Below, in pieces: positions 26,564-35,000 of a stretch of DNA of 64,000 nucleotides. How positions within the stretch are numbered: the first letter of the stretch is position 1; each line of letters opens with the position of its first letter. The position numbers and the translations under genes are program-made. The DNA is taken from NCBI RefSeq assembly GCF_049319665.1, contig NZ_JBMOUD010000015.1, forward strand, positions 62,001-126,000, written 5' to 3'. The notes beneath the pieces were generated by a model. The model saw only the letters and a program-made list of their open reading frames with translations. It was not told where the DNA came from and ran no database searches. Origin of the DNA: JBMOUD01 sp049319665. Its GTDB lineage: Bacteria > Pseudomonadota > Gammaproteobacteria > Enterobacterales > Enterobacteriaceae.

Positions 26564-27288
26564 ATGCCAACAAAGCAATCTCCCTGTAAATAACAGGCCA
26601 GCGAGCTAATATCTTGCTCGCAGCACAGTTGGACATCTTCAGCGAACCCCCGTTCGATAAGTTCAACCGCTGAGCTGCATTCGCGTAGCGGTTGGTGCTG
26701 GCGCTGTGCCGATTGCTGGTAGCTCGCGAGGGCTATTTGCGCTTCTGGGGACAGGCGTTTGTGCTGCCAGTGAGAAATAATGCCACCGGCGGCAATCAAA
26801 TCCTCAATGGCAGGGCGTAGCGAGCCATCTGGCCATTTCTCCCCGGCGGGCACCAGTAAAATGCGCTGAAAATTCTCACAGGCTTTCGCCGTGGCGTGCA
26901 GATTTCGCAAGTTGGCGCTAAACACCTTAGCCGATAACGCTTTGGCTTGAAATGTCAGCGCTGAACCGTTGGGGGAGGGCAACACGAGTCGATGCCCTGT
27001 AGGCAGCGAAGATATCGATACCGGTGATAACGAGAAGCCTTGACCGGTAAAACGGCGGTCGATATTAGCGCTTTCAACGCCTATCGATGCCGCGTATTCG
27101 AGCGCCCGGTGATCTTTCCATTGAAAGGGATAAATCACCGCCTGGCGATCGCAGGCGATACTGACACAGGTTGAAAACGACATCACATCAATAATAATGA
27201 TGCAATCTGCCTCAGGCCCTAACTGCGCAATGGCGTTGGGGCCCCATTCCAGACGAACGTCACAATCCTGCTGGGAGAAGTAGCTCAT
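26560..27288 (-). CDS. ComB family 2-phosphosulfolactate phosphatase homologue
   Basis: A 242-residue protein of the ComB family (2-phosphosulfolactate phosphatase in methanogen coenzyme M biosynthesis). Typical segments: CIIIIDVMSFSTCVSIA, LVLPSPNGSALTFQA, VFSANLRNLHATAKA and a C-terminal CEQDISSLACYLQG. Enterobacteria do not make coenzyme M, so the true substrate is unknown. It runs 5 bp downstream of a small alpha/beta hydrolase on the same strand and converges with arsH with a 4-bp overlap. Confidence 0.85.
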   Translation of the reverse strand: MSYFSQQDCDVRLEWGPNAIAQLGPEADCIIIIDVMSFSTCVSIACDRQAVIYPFQWKDHRALEYAASIGVESANIDRRFTGQGFSLSPVSISSLPTGHRLVLPSPNGSALTFQAKALSAKVFSANLRNLHATAKACENFQRILLVPAGEKWPDGSLRPAIEDLIAAGGIISHWQHKRLSPEAQIALASYQQSAQRQHQPLRECSSAVELIERGFAEDVQLCCEQDISSLACYLQGDCFVGI

Positions 27289-27293
27289 CTGCG

Positions 27294-27878
27294 TTAGGCA
27301 CAGGCTTCAACGTCAGCAATAAAAGCTTCGAGGAATTCTGTAATCAGCGGTAATTCGCTAAATCCATCGCTTTCCAGGAAATGCCCGGCATTCGGCAGAC
27401 CGTGCAGAGTAGCATTCAAATTCTGGCTTAAACGCAAGCTGTATTCTGGCGGCACAATCTGATCGTTGAGCGAAGTGATCACCGCGCAGCGCGGAATGGT
27501 TTTCTGCAATTTGCTGTGATCCAGCGGCGATGCGCTAAAGGCATCTAACTGCGGTAAGGTGTGCAGAGGTTCATCAAAACTTGCTACCAGAATCGCGCCA
27601 GCCACACATGTTGTTACTTTTTGTTGGCTCAGATATTGCAATAACGTCAGGCCACCGAGGCTATGACCAACAAAATAGGTATGTGCATCAACCTGACCGA
27701 CGGCGTGTTCTAATGTCTTGAGCCAGGCGTTCGGCTCGGGTTTTGTTGGCGTTGGCATTGCTGGAACCACAACTTCCATCCCTAACGCTTCCGCCTGTGT
27801 CTTAACACTGTTAAACCAATGAAAATGTGGACCTGCCAGATAACCATGAACAATGAAAAGACGGTGTTTTGCTGCCAT
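27294..27878 (-). CDS. RBBP9/YdeN-type serine hydrolase
   Basis: A small alpha/beta hydrolase of 194 residues with the opening RLFIVHGYLAGPHFHWF, the nucleophile elbow VGHSLGGLT, a catalytic Asp in VITSLNDQIVPPEYS and the His in LPNAGHFLESDGF: a complete Ser-Asp-His triad. The ATG at 27878 is preferred because it has an AAAGGG ribosome binding site 8 nt upstream; a longer frame to 27935 lacks one. It is 5 bp upstream of the comB-like gene and co-directional, so the two are probably co-transcribed. Substrate unknown. Confidence 0.85.
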   Translation of the reverse strand: MAAKHRLFIVHGYLAGPHFHWFNSVKTQAEALGMEVVVPAMPTPTKPEPNAWLKTLEHAVGQVDAHTYFVGHSLGGLTLLQYLSQQKVTTCVAGAILVASFDEPLHTLPQLDAFSASPLDHSKLQKTIPRCAVITSLNDQIVPPEYSLRLSQNLNATLHGLPNAGHFLESDGFSELPLITEFLEAFIADVEACA

Positions 27879-28010
27879 GTATTGACCCTTTTTGACCATA
27901 TCATCCGATATACCCCGCCTACCGATACCCAACATACTTCAAGTTGCAGAGGTGTTGACTGCTCTCGACGTTTCTTGGGTACATATCCTTAAGTCACGTG
28001 GGTATAAATC

Positions 28011-28030
28011 AGGCCGTCCGCAGACGGCCT
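28011..28030 (-). terminator. Hairpin downstream of the ABC-F gene
   Basis: A perfect 8-bp GC-rich stem (AGGCCGTC / GACGGCCT) with a 4-nt loop, 6 bp after the ABC-F stop codon. The T-run that would follow on the minus strand is weak. The adjoining 27925-27990 stretch resembles the repeated palindromic sequences scattered in Yersinia and Serratia genomes (from memory). Confidence 0.65.
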
Positions 28031-28036
28031 GTCGGG

Positions 28037-29794
28037 TTAATCTAAGAATAACCGATCACTAATTAGCGCGATTTCCTGACGTATTTGTTGTTGAATCACC
28101 GGCTTTTGATGCTTAGCCTTGCGTGCCAACTCTGCTTCCAACTGCGTTTCTAATTCAACTAACCGCGCCAGTAACCGTTCTTCATCGCTAGGAAGCGGCG
28201 ATAACGCCTCGGGTTTCCTAGTGATTGCGGTACTTAACGTCTGTTCGTTAGCCGGTTTATCACCCAAAATAGCGTAAACCTGTTCCAGAGTGTTCCACTC
28301 TTCCAGTTTTTCCTGATTAATCAACCAGAATCTGTTACAACTTTGTTCAATTAGCATCCTGTCGTGACTGACTAACATCACGGCTCCTGCAAACTGTTGC
28401 AGAGTTTGCGCCAGTTCTTCTTTCCCTTCCATATCTAAATGGTTAGTAGGTTCGTCTAATAGCAACAGCGAGTACCTAGCCAAGGTTAGCCCAACAAACA
28501 GTAAACGCGAACGTTCACCGCCACTGAGGCTGCTGACTTTCTGCTGATGGCGAACGAAAGCAAACCCTGCGCCGATTAACGCCATTTTGCGCTGATCTTC
28601 GGTCAGCGCCGCAAAATGACATAAACTCTCGCTGAGAGAATCGTCATCATCAAGCTGCTGCAAGCTCTGATCATAGTAACCTGCGTGTAATCGAGGATGG
28701 AAAACCACGCCGTCGGCCAGATTCTCTGCCTGCTGAAAATTCTGCCATAAATGTCGTAATAGCGAAGATTTTCCGCAGCCATTGCGGCCCATAATGGCGA
28801 TGCGATCGCCGCTTTTTACCTGTTGCGCCAGCAGATGGAATAAAACTGGTGCCTGTGGTGCCGGGCGAAGATGGCAATTGGAGAGCGCTAAAAGCCGGTC
28901 TGCATCAAGCTTTTCACCGCGTAATGTTAGCCGCCACGCGCTGGCTGCCGCCAGTTGCGTCTGCTCCTCCTTCAAATTATCGACGCGTTTCTCCATCTGT
29001 TTGGCTTTGCGAGCCAGGTCTTCGTTATCATACACTTTGCCCCATACGGCTAAGCGTTTGGCACTCTTCTCTACCCGATCAATCTCCTTTTGTTCAGCGC
29101 GATGGCGATGGGCATCAGCGAGGTCTTTCTCCTCCAACGCCAGCTTGGCCTGCGAACACGGCAGTTGGAAAAATTGCAGCGTTTTATCGCGTAAAATCCA
29201 GGTGCAGTTAGTCACGGCATCGAGCAAATAGCGGTCGTGCGATACCAGCACGAAACTGCCTCGCCAGTTTTTCAGAAAGTTTTCCAGCCACAGCAACGTT
29301 GGTAAATCCAAATGGTTGCTCGGCTCGTCAAGCAGCAATAAATCAGGTTGCAGAATCAGCGCGCGTGCCAACAGCAGTCGCGTATGCTGACCGCCGCTGA
29401 GTGCAGCAACGTTTAACGACCATTGCTCGGTGGTAAAACCCAAATTATTGAGCAGGATTTCCGCCTGCCAGGCTTGGTCGACACGTTCTGCCTCTGGCAA
29501 TCTGGCAATCACTGCGTCAAGTAACGTCACCTCACTGAGAGATTCCGGCACCTGCTGCTCGATTCTGGCCATTAAACACTGATTAGCCGCGGTAATGGTG
29601 CCGCTTGAGGCCTCAATATCGCCACTCAGGATTTTTAGTAAGGTTGATTTGCCACAGCCGTTATGACCGATTAAGCCGATGCGATCGCCCTTTTTTAAAT
29701 TAAAGGAGATATCAGTCAGCAGCGGACCGAAAGACGTATCAATGGAAACGGATTGTGCAGAAAGTAATGTTTGTGAACTAAAAGATATGCTCAT
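28037..29794 (-). CDS. ABC-F family ATPase (ribosome-associated, possible antibiotic-resistance type)
   Basis: A cytoplasmic protein with two ABC ATPase domains and no membrane segments: Walker A GHNGCGKST and GRNGCGKSS, signatures LSGGQHTRLLLARAL and LSGGERSRLLFVG, Walker B LLLDEPSNHLDL and LLLDEPTNHLDM. The two are joined by a charged linker (about 210-300) with the RHRAEQKEIDRVEKSAKRL helix, the ABC-F P-site tRNA interaction motif position, and there is a Lys/Glu-rich C-terminal helix. ABC-F proteins bind the ribosomal E site; some protect against ribosome-targeting antibiotics. The first codon is uncertain: ATG at 29794 (585 residues) fits the family best, ATG at 29818 or TTG at 29836 are possible. 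It is preceded by a leader ORF and hairpins, suggesting drug-inducible expression. Confidence 0.85.
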   Translation of the reverse strand: MSISFSSQTLLSAQSVSIDTSFGPLLTDISFNLKKGDRIGLIGHNGCGKSTLLKILSGDIEASSGTITAANQCLMARIEQQVPESLSEVTLLDAVIARLPEAERVDQAWQAEILLNNLGFTTEQWSLNVAALSGGQHTRLLLARALILQPDLLLLDEPSNHLDLPTLLWLENFLKNWRGSFVLVSHDRYLLDAVTNCTWILRDKTLQFFQLPCSQAKLALEEKDLADAHRHRAEQKEIDRVEKSAKRLAVWGKVYDNEDLARKAKQMEKRVDNLKEEQTQLAAASAWRLTLRGEKLDADRLLALSNCHLRPAPQAPVLFHLLAQQVKSGDRIAIMGRNGCGKSSLLRHLWQNFQQAENLADGVVFHPRLHAGYYDQSLQQLDDDDSLSESLCHFAALTEDQRKMALIGAGFAFVRHQQKVSSLSGGERSRLLFVGLTLARYSLLLLDEPTNHLDMEGKEELAQTLQQFAGAVMLVSHDRMLIEQSCNRFWLINQEKLEEWNTLEQVYAILGDKPANEQTLSTAITRKPEALSPLPSDEERLLARLVELETQLEAELARKAKHQKPVIQQQIRQEIALISDRLFLD

Positions 29795-29828
29795 TGCTTT
29801 GTCCAGATTTACAGGCATAGAAATGCCC

Positions 29829-29938
29829 GTCGTCAATAAACGCTGACGACAACCCGGTAAGCCCGAGAGAAGAGGATTTTATTCAGTAAGCTTCGCTCAA
29901 GCAGGGTTATCGCAGCACGATACCGGCAACGCTTGAGC
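29829..29938 (-). promoter_or_regulatory. Attenuator-like hairpins between leader ORF and ABC-F gene
   Basis: Two stems read on the minus strand. Stem one pairs GCTCAAGC (29931-29938, inside the last codons of the leader ORF) with GCTTGAGC (29895-29902, after the leader stop), 8 perfect pairs. Stem two pairs GTCGTCA (29844-29850) with TGACGAC (29829-29835), 7 perfect pairs just before the candidate start codons. A ribosome stalled in the leader would melt stem one. The regulatory reading is inference. Confidence 0.55.
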
Positions 29939-29996
29939 AACGACCATCACCAAAGGAATGTGAAAAATTAATAATTTCAATTTCACAAAACATCAT
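29907..29996 (-). CDS. 29-codon leader peptide upstream of the ABC-F gene
   Basis: A short ORF too small for routine gene calling. It starts at ATG 29996 (a second ATG follows directly) behind an unusually strong TAAGGAGG ribosome binding site at ideal spacing, and ends with TAA at 29907. The peptide is MMFCEIEIINFSHSFGDG followed by RCSSVAGIVLR. It lies about 90-110 bp before the ABC-F start on the same strand, and its last third overlaps the first arm of a hairpin. ABC-F resistance genes are often controlled by such leaders through ribosome stalling on antibiotics; this role is inferred from layout only. Confidence 0.55.
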   Translation of the reverse strand: MMFCEIEIINFSHSFGDGRCSSVAGIVLR

Positions 29997-30270
29997 GGTA
30001 GGCCTCCTTATTTTTAGTCAGTTGGTGAATCGGTGGCAAAGATTTTAGACGGCTTTTTTGAAAGTGCTACTCAATATTGAGCGTTTTGTGAAGTTCATAA
30101 ACATATCCCCTATATATGAGGGGTTTTAAGCCAAATTTTTTTCTTCAAAAACACTAAACTTTCATGTTTCCTTGCCGATATGTCAATTTGTGTAAATAAA
30201 ATCCTAATTCAATTTATTAATTTTAATTTGATGTGTTGACTCATCAGCACGTTAAGAGCGTGCCTGATAG
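29997..30270. promoter_or_regulatory. Divergent control region between ABC-F leader and cdiB
   Basis: About 270 bp, AT-rich, containing the promoters of the leader/ABC-F unit and of cdiBA. It holds a perfect 12-bp palindrome CTCAATATTGAG (30070-30081) and a short hairpin CCCCT/AGGGG (30107-30123). No promoter could be assigned with confidence. Confidence 0.5.
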
Positions 30271-32013
30271 ATGGAAAGCATAAGTTCGATACGAGTGAAT
30301 AGAACAATAAAGTTCAGTGCGTGGAAGAAAGCGTCGTGGGGTCAATTTTCTGCCATTTTAGGCCGATATATATTGGCCTTGATAATGCTCTTGCCGATTA
30401 TTTCCCTTGCGGCCCCGCTTAGTCCGGCCGATCGCGATAGTATTGAGCAACAGCAACGCCAATTATTGCAACAAAACCAACAGCAGCGTGAAGAGTTACA
30501 GCGCAGTCAGCGGCCAGACATTGTACCGATGCAGCCTACTTCTGCCTCTCAAGGCCCCTGTTTTGATATCCATTCTATTACCTTCACTGGTGCCACTCTG
30601 CTTAATGCTCGAGTTCAGCGTCAACTGACCCAACCTTATTTGCAACAGTGTTTAGGTATTAATCAGATTAATTCCTTGGTCAAACAAGTCTCGGATTGGT
30701 ATATCGCTAAAGGCTATATTACCAGCCGCGCATTTCTCACCGAGCAAGACCTCTCAACCGGCACCCTCAATTTAGTGGTGATGGAAGGCAAGCTCGAAGC
30801 AATTAAAATCGACAATATTCCTGCTCGCACCTTAGCGATGACCTTTCCCCGGCTTACCGGCAATATCCTCAATCTGCGGGATATTGAGCAAGGTATGGAA
30901 CAAATTAATCGCCTGCGTAAAACACCGGTACAGATTGAAATTCAACCAGGCAGTCAACCGGGATATTCCATTGTTAATTTAACCGAGAAACCAGAGTTTC
31001 CTATTACTCTTGGCCTTGGCTTTGATAATAGCGGGCAAAGAAGTACTGGAGTAGGGCAGATAAATAGTTCTCTGACGGCGAATAACTTATTTGGCCTGGC
31101 GGACCAATGGTTTGTCAGCGGGGCGCGCAGCAGCGCGTTTTCTAACAGTCGGGATGCACAAAGCGTGCAGGCGGGCGTGAGCCTGCCTTACGGTTACTGG
31201 TTGTTTGATTACAACTATAGCTACAGCGATTATCTCAGCACTATCTTGTCCCAAGGCTATCAATGGCGATCCAGCGGTGATAGTCAGGCGCATCGCTTCA
31301 ACATCTCTCGGGTGTTATTGCGCAATGGCGACATGAAAACCGCCGCTACCTTCGGCGTCACCCATCGCTTCAACCGCAATTACCTCAACGATGCGCCGCT
31401 CGAAAGCGGTATCCGTAGCCTGACCAGTTGGACTGCCGGTATTAATTACAGCCAAAAATTATGGGGCGGCTACGCCACCTTTAACCCGGCATTGAGCCGC
31501 GGCGTACCTTGGTTAGGTGGCGAAAACGATCGAGATAAAGCGCCTGATGCACCTCGTGCTGAGTTTTCCAAGTGGGTGCTGTCCACCAGTTATTACCGCC
31601 CGATTACGGCGAAAACTACCTGGCTAACCAGTGCTTACGGACAGTGGACCAATGACCGTCTCTACGGCAGCGAACGACTGACGATTGGCGGGGAAAGCTC
31701 GGTGCGCGGTTTTAAAGAACAATACCTCTCTGGTGATAACGGCGGTTATTGGCGTAATGAATTAGATACCCAGTTGTTCACGTTGCCGGGGCTGGGGCAA
31801 ATCAGCAGCGTTGTGGCCTTAGATGGCGGCTATCTGCAACACGGTAACCAGGACATCAACGCTTCTGGCACGCTATGGGGTAGCGCAATCGGGCTTACCA
31901 GCGCCAATAGCCATCTTTCCAGTCAGTTTACCGTGGGTTGGCCGCTGAAATACCCAGATTCACTGTCACCAGACCACATCACAGTCTATTACCGCATTAG
32001 CTTTGCATTGTAA
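30271..32013 (+). CDS. cdiB: CdiB/TpsB outer-membrane transporter of the two-partner secretion system
   Basis: A 580-residue ShlB/FhaC-type outer-membrane pore that exports CdiA. It has an N-terminal hydrophobic signal segment ending near IISLAA (about residue 48), a Gln-rich periplasmic helix (QQQRQLLQQNQQQREELQ), POTRA domains beginning at CFDIHSITFTGA, and a 16-strand barrel with the conserved VRGF motif of the Omp85/TpsB superfamily near residue 475. The C-terminus ends in an aromatic-rich strand finishing FAL. The predicted N-terminus before the signal is long (about 30 residues), so a later start is possible. It ends 19 bp before the cdiA start. Confidence 0.93.
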   Translation: MESISSIRVNRTIKFSAWKKASWGQFSAILGRYILALIMLLPIISLAAPLSPADRDSIEQQQRQLLQQNQQQREELQRSQRPDIVPMQPTSASQGPCFDIHSITFTGATLLNARVQRQLTQPYLQQCLGINQINSLVKQVSDWYIAKGYITSRAFLTEQDLSTGTLNLVVMEGKLEAIKIDNIPARTLAMTFPRLTGNILNLRDIEQGMEQINRLRKTPVQIEIQPGSQPGYSIVNLTEKPEFPITLGLGFDNSGQRSTGVGQINSSLTANNLFGLADQWFVSGARSSAFSNSRDAQSVQAGVSLPYGYWLFDYNYSYSDYLSTILSQGYQWRSSGDSQAHRFNISRVLLRNGDMKTAATFGVTHRFNRNYLNDAPLESGIRSLTSWTAGINYSQKLWGGYATFNPALSRGVPWLGGENDRDKAPDAPRAEFSKWVLSTSYYRPITAKTTWLTSAYGQWTNDRLYGSERLTIGGESSVRGFKEQYLSGDNGGYWRNELDTQLFTLPGLGQISSVVALDGGYLQHGNQDINASGTLWGSAIGLTSANSHLSSQFTVGWPLKYPDSLSPDHITVYYRISFAL

Positions 32014-32032
32014 TTTAATAAGGAATTCAGGG

Positions 32033-35000
32033 ATGAAATCTCTCGACAATCAGCCTATTGCACTATGGCGCAAAGTTCTTAGCTACGCGCTAATGGGCTG
32101 GGTCATGTGGCAACCTGTGATGCCCGCTTTTGCTGCCGGTATCACCGTGGCGGATGGTAACGGTGCTCGAGTCGATCAGGCCGGAAACGGCGTCCCGGTA
32201 GTGAATATTGCTACGCCGAATCAGGCGGGGATTTCTCATAACAAATACAATGATTTTAACGTTGGGCAGCAAGGGCTGATCCTCAACAATGCCACCGGAC
32301 AACTGACACAAACCCAGTTGGGCGGTTTAGTTCAAAACAACCCCAACCTGACGGCCGGTAAGGAAGCGCGGGGCATCATCAATGAAGTGGTGTCAGCGAA
32401 TCCTTCGCAACTGAATGGCTACATGGAAGTTGCCGGTAAAGCGGCGAATGTTATCGTTGCTAACCCGTATGGCATAACCTGTAATGGCTGCGGTTTCCTC
32501 AATACCCCCAATGCGACGCTGACCACCGGTAAACCGGTGCTCGGGGCTGACGGCTCGCTGCAATCTCTGGATGTGACCCAAGGCGCTATTACTCTGCAAG
32601 GGCAGGGACTGGATGCGCGCCAGAGTGATTCCTTCTCATTGATTTCTCGTGCTGCACAGATTAACGCCGGGCTGTATGCCAAAGATCTTAATGTGACTAT
32701 CGGCGCCAATCATGTTGATGCTCAGGGAAATGCCACGCCTATTTCCGGGACAGGTTCTGCTCCTTCTATCGCGATTGATACCGGTGCCCTCGGTGGGATG
32801 TACGCCAACCGCATACATTTGGTCTCTAGCGATAAAGGCGTTGGGGTTAACCTCGGCAATTTGAGAACCTCCGTTGGCGATATGCAAATTGATGCCAGCG
32901 GCAAATTAACCTTAAGCGATGTGACGGCCAGCGGAAAACTCAACGCCAACGCGCAGGAAATTGCTTTGCAGGGAACGCAGCAGTCTGGCAGTGACATGAC
33001 GCTCAATAGCCAAGGAAAACTGGCGGTACAGAGCAGCCATGTCACCAGTGGTGGTGATGTGGCCTTAGTTGCCAATCAATTAACATCAGAAAGCCCGGCG
33101 CAGGTATCTTCTGCAGGGAACATCAACGCTACTGCTAGCAGCGGCGGACAATGGCAGGGCAGCCTGACTGCTGGAAAAAATCTCCAACTCAACGCAGGCG
33201 ATTTTACTAACAGCGGGCAAATTGCCACCAGCGGCAATGCCAACCTGACGACTCGAAACCTGACTAACGCCGGTAGCGTGCAGGCGCAAGGTGAGCAAAA
33301 CATTCAGGCCGCCGCGTTAAATAACAGCGGCAAACTACAGGCGAAAGGAACCCAACGTATTCAGGCTGACAGCGTAAATAATAATGGAACGCTCAGCGCT
33401 GAAGGTGCGTTGCAACTGGCAGCCAACCAAGCGCTTAACCAAGGCGTAAACGGCACGATTAACGCTAACGGCACATTGGCTATCTCGGCCGCTCAGGCGC
33501 AGTTGGCAGGTAAAATTACCGGGCAACAAGCCACGCAACTCAATTTTGGCTCATTGAATACAATCGTAGATTCGACTCTGACCAGCCACGGTAATTTATC
33601 GCTTACTGCCGAAAGAGCGCAGCTGGGCGGCAAAGTGGTCGGCGATACGTTGTTGACGGGACGTTTTGGGCAACTCAACACATTAGCAGGTTCACTGACT
33701 CAATCCGGACTGGATAGCGATATTCAGGCTCGTGATTATGCCTCGTTGGGCGGTAATCTGTTTATTGGGCAACATCTGCAACTGAGCAGCGGCTCGCTGA
33801 ACGCTGCAAACGGTGCGCAGGTCTATGCTGTTGGCAACATTCTGGCCAATGCGGGCAATAATGGGATGTGGAACGGCAGTCTGGCCGCTGGCGGTAATAT
33901 GGCGCTAAATGCGACTAATATTACCAATAATGGCACTTTTGCTGCTAATGGAGATATGCAGCTAATAGCGCAGCAGCTCACAAACCTCGGGCTTGTTCAG
34001 GCGCAGGGTAAGCAAGTGTTGGCTATCACCACGCTGAATAATGGCGGAAGTTTGCATGCCAAAGATGCCCAGAATATTCAAGCGACTACCCTAAATAACA
34101 GCGGTGCGATAAGCACGGAAAACGTCCTGCAACTTACGACGGCGCAGGCATTGAATCAGGGAGCAAACGGCACGATAACTGCCAACGGTATGCTCGGTAT
34201 TACCGCCGCACAGGCTCAGTTGGGCGGTAAAATTACCGGCCAGCAGGGTACACAACTTCATTTTGGCTCGCTGAGTACGAGCGGCGATTCAGTACTTGCC
34301 AGCATTGGCGATTTATCCGTTGATGCCAACAGCGCGCAGCTCGGCGGCCTGCTTTCCAGCAATAAGCAACTAACCGGACGCTTCGCACAACTCTCGACCC
34401 TGGCCGGTTCACAAATTCAGTCTGGTTTAGATACCGACATTCAGGCGCGTGATAACGCACAGCTTGGCGGCAATCTGCGTGCCGGGCAAAACCTGCAATT
34501 AAGCAGCGGCTCGCTCAATTCTGCTAACGGTGCGCAGGTCTATGCCGTGGGCAATATTTTAGCCAATGCAGGCAACAACGGGCTGTGGAACGGCAGCCTG
34601 ACGGCGGGCGGTAACCTGCAACTGAATGCCGCTGACATCAGCAATAACGGCACATTGGCCGCCAATGGCGACGCGCAATTCACCACGCAAAAGCTCAGCA
34701 ACGGCGGGGTGATTCAGGCACAAGGCAAACAGGCCTTTAGCGCCACAGACTTGACTAACAACGGGAAATTACAGTCCGTTGGTGCGCAGTCTATTCAGGC
34801 TAATACTCTCAATAATAATGGTGCAATCAGTACAGAAAGTACGTTACAACTTGGCGTAAAACAGGCCCTTAAGCAGGGTGAAAGCGGCAGCGTTATTGCT
34901 AATGGCGTATTGAGTATCGCCGCCGCCGTGGCCCAGCTAGCCGGTAAGATTAGCGGGCTGCAGAACACGACTCTCAGCGTGGGTTCTTTGAGCACATCGG

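Noticed and set aside
27925..28010. Possible ERIC/REP-type element near the hydrolase start
   Set aside because: It recalls repeats known from Yersinia and Serratia, but only one copy is visible in this window, so it could not be supported as a separate feature.
30107..30123. CCCCT/AGGGG hairpin as a terminator
   Set aside because: It lies in a divergent promoter region with nothing to terminate and has only a 5-bp stem.
32003..32032. Upstream in-frame extension of cdiA
   Set aside because: It overlaps the cdiB stop, lacks an ATG and would spoil the signal peptide; ATG 32033 with its own ribosome binding site fits better.
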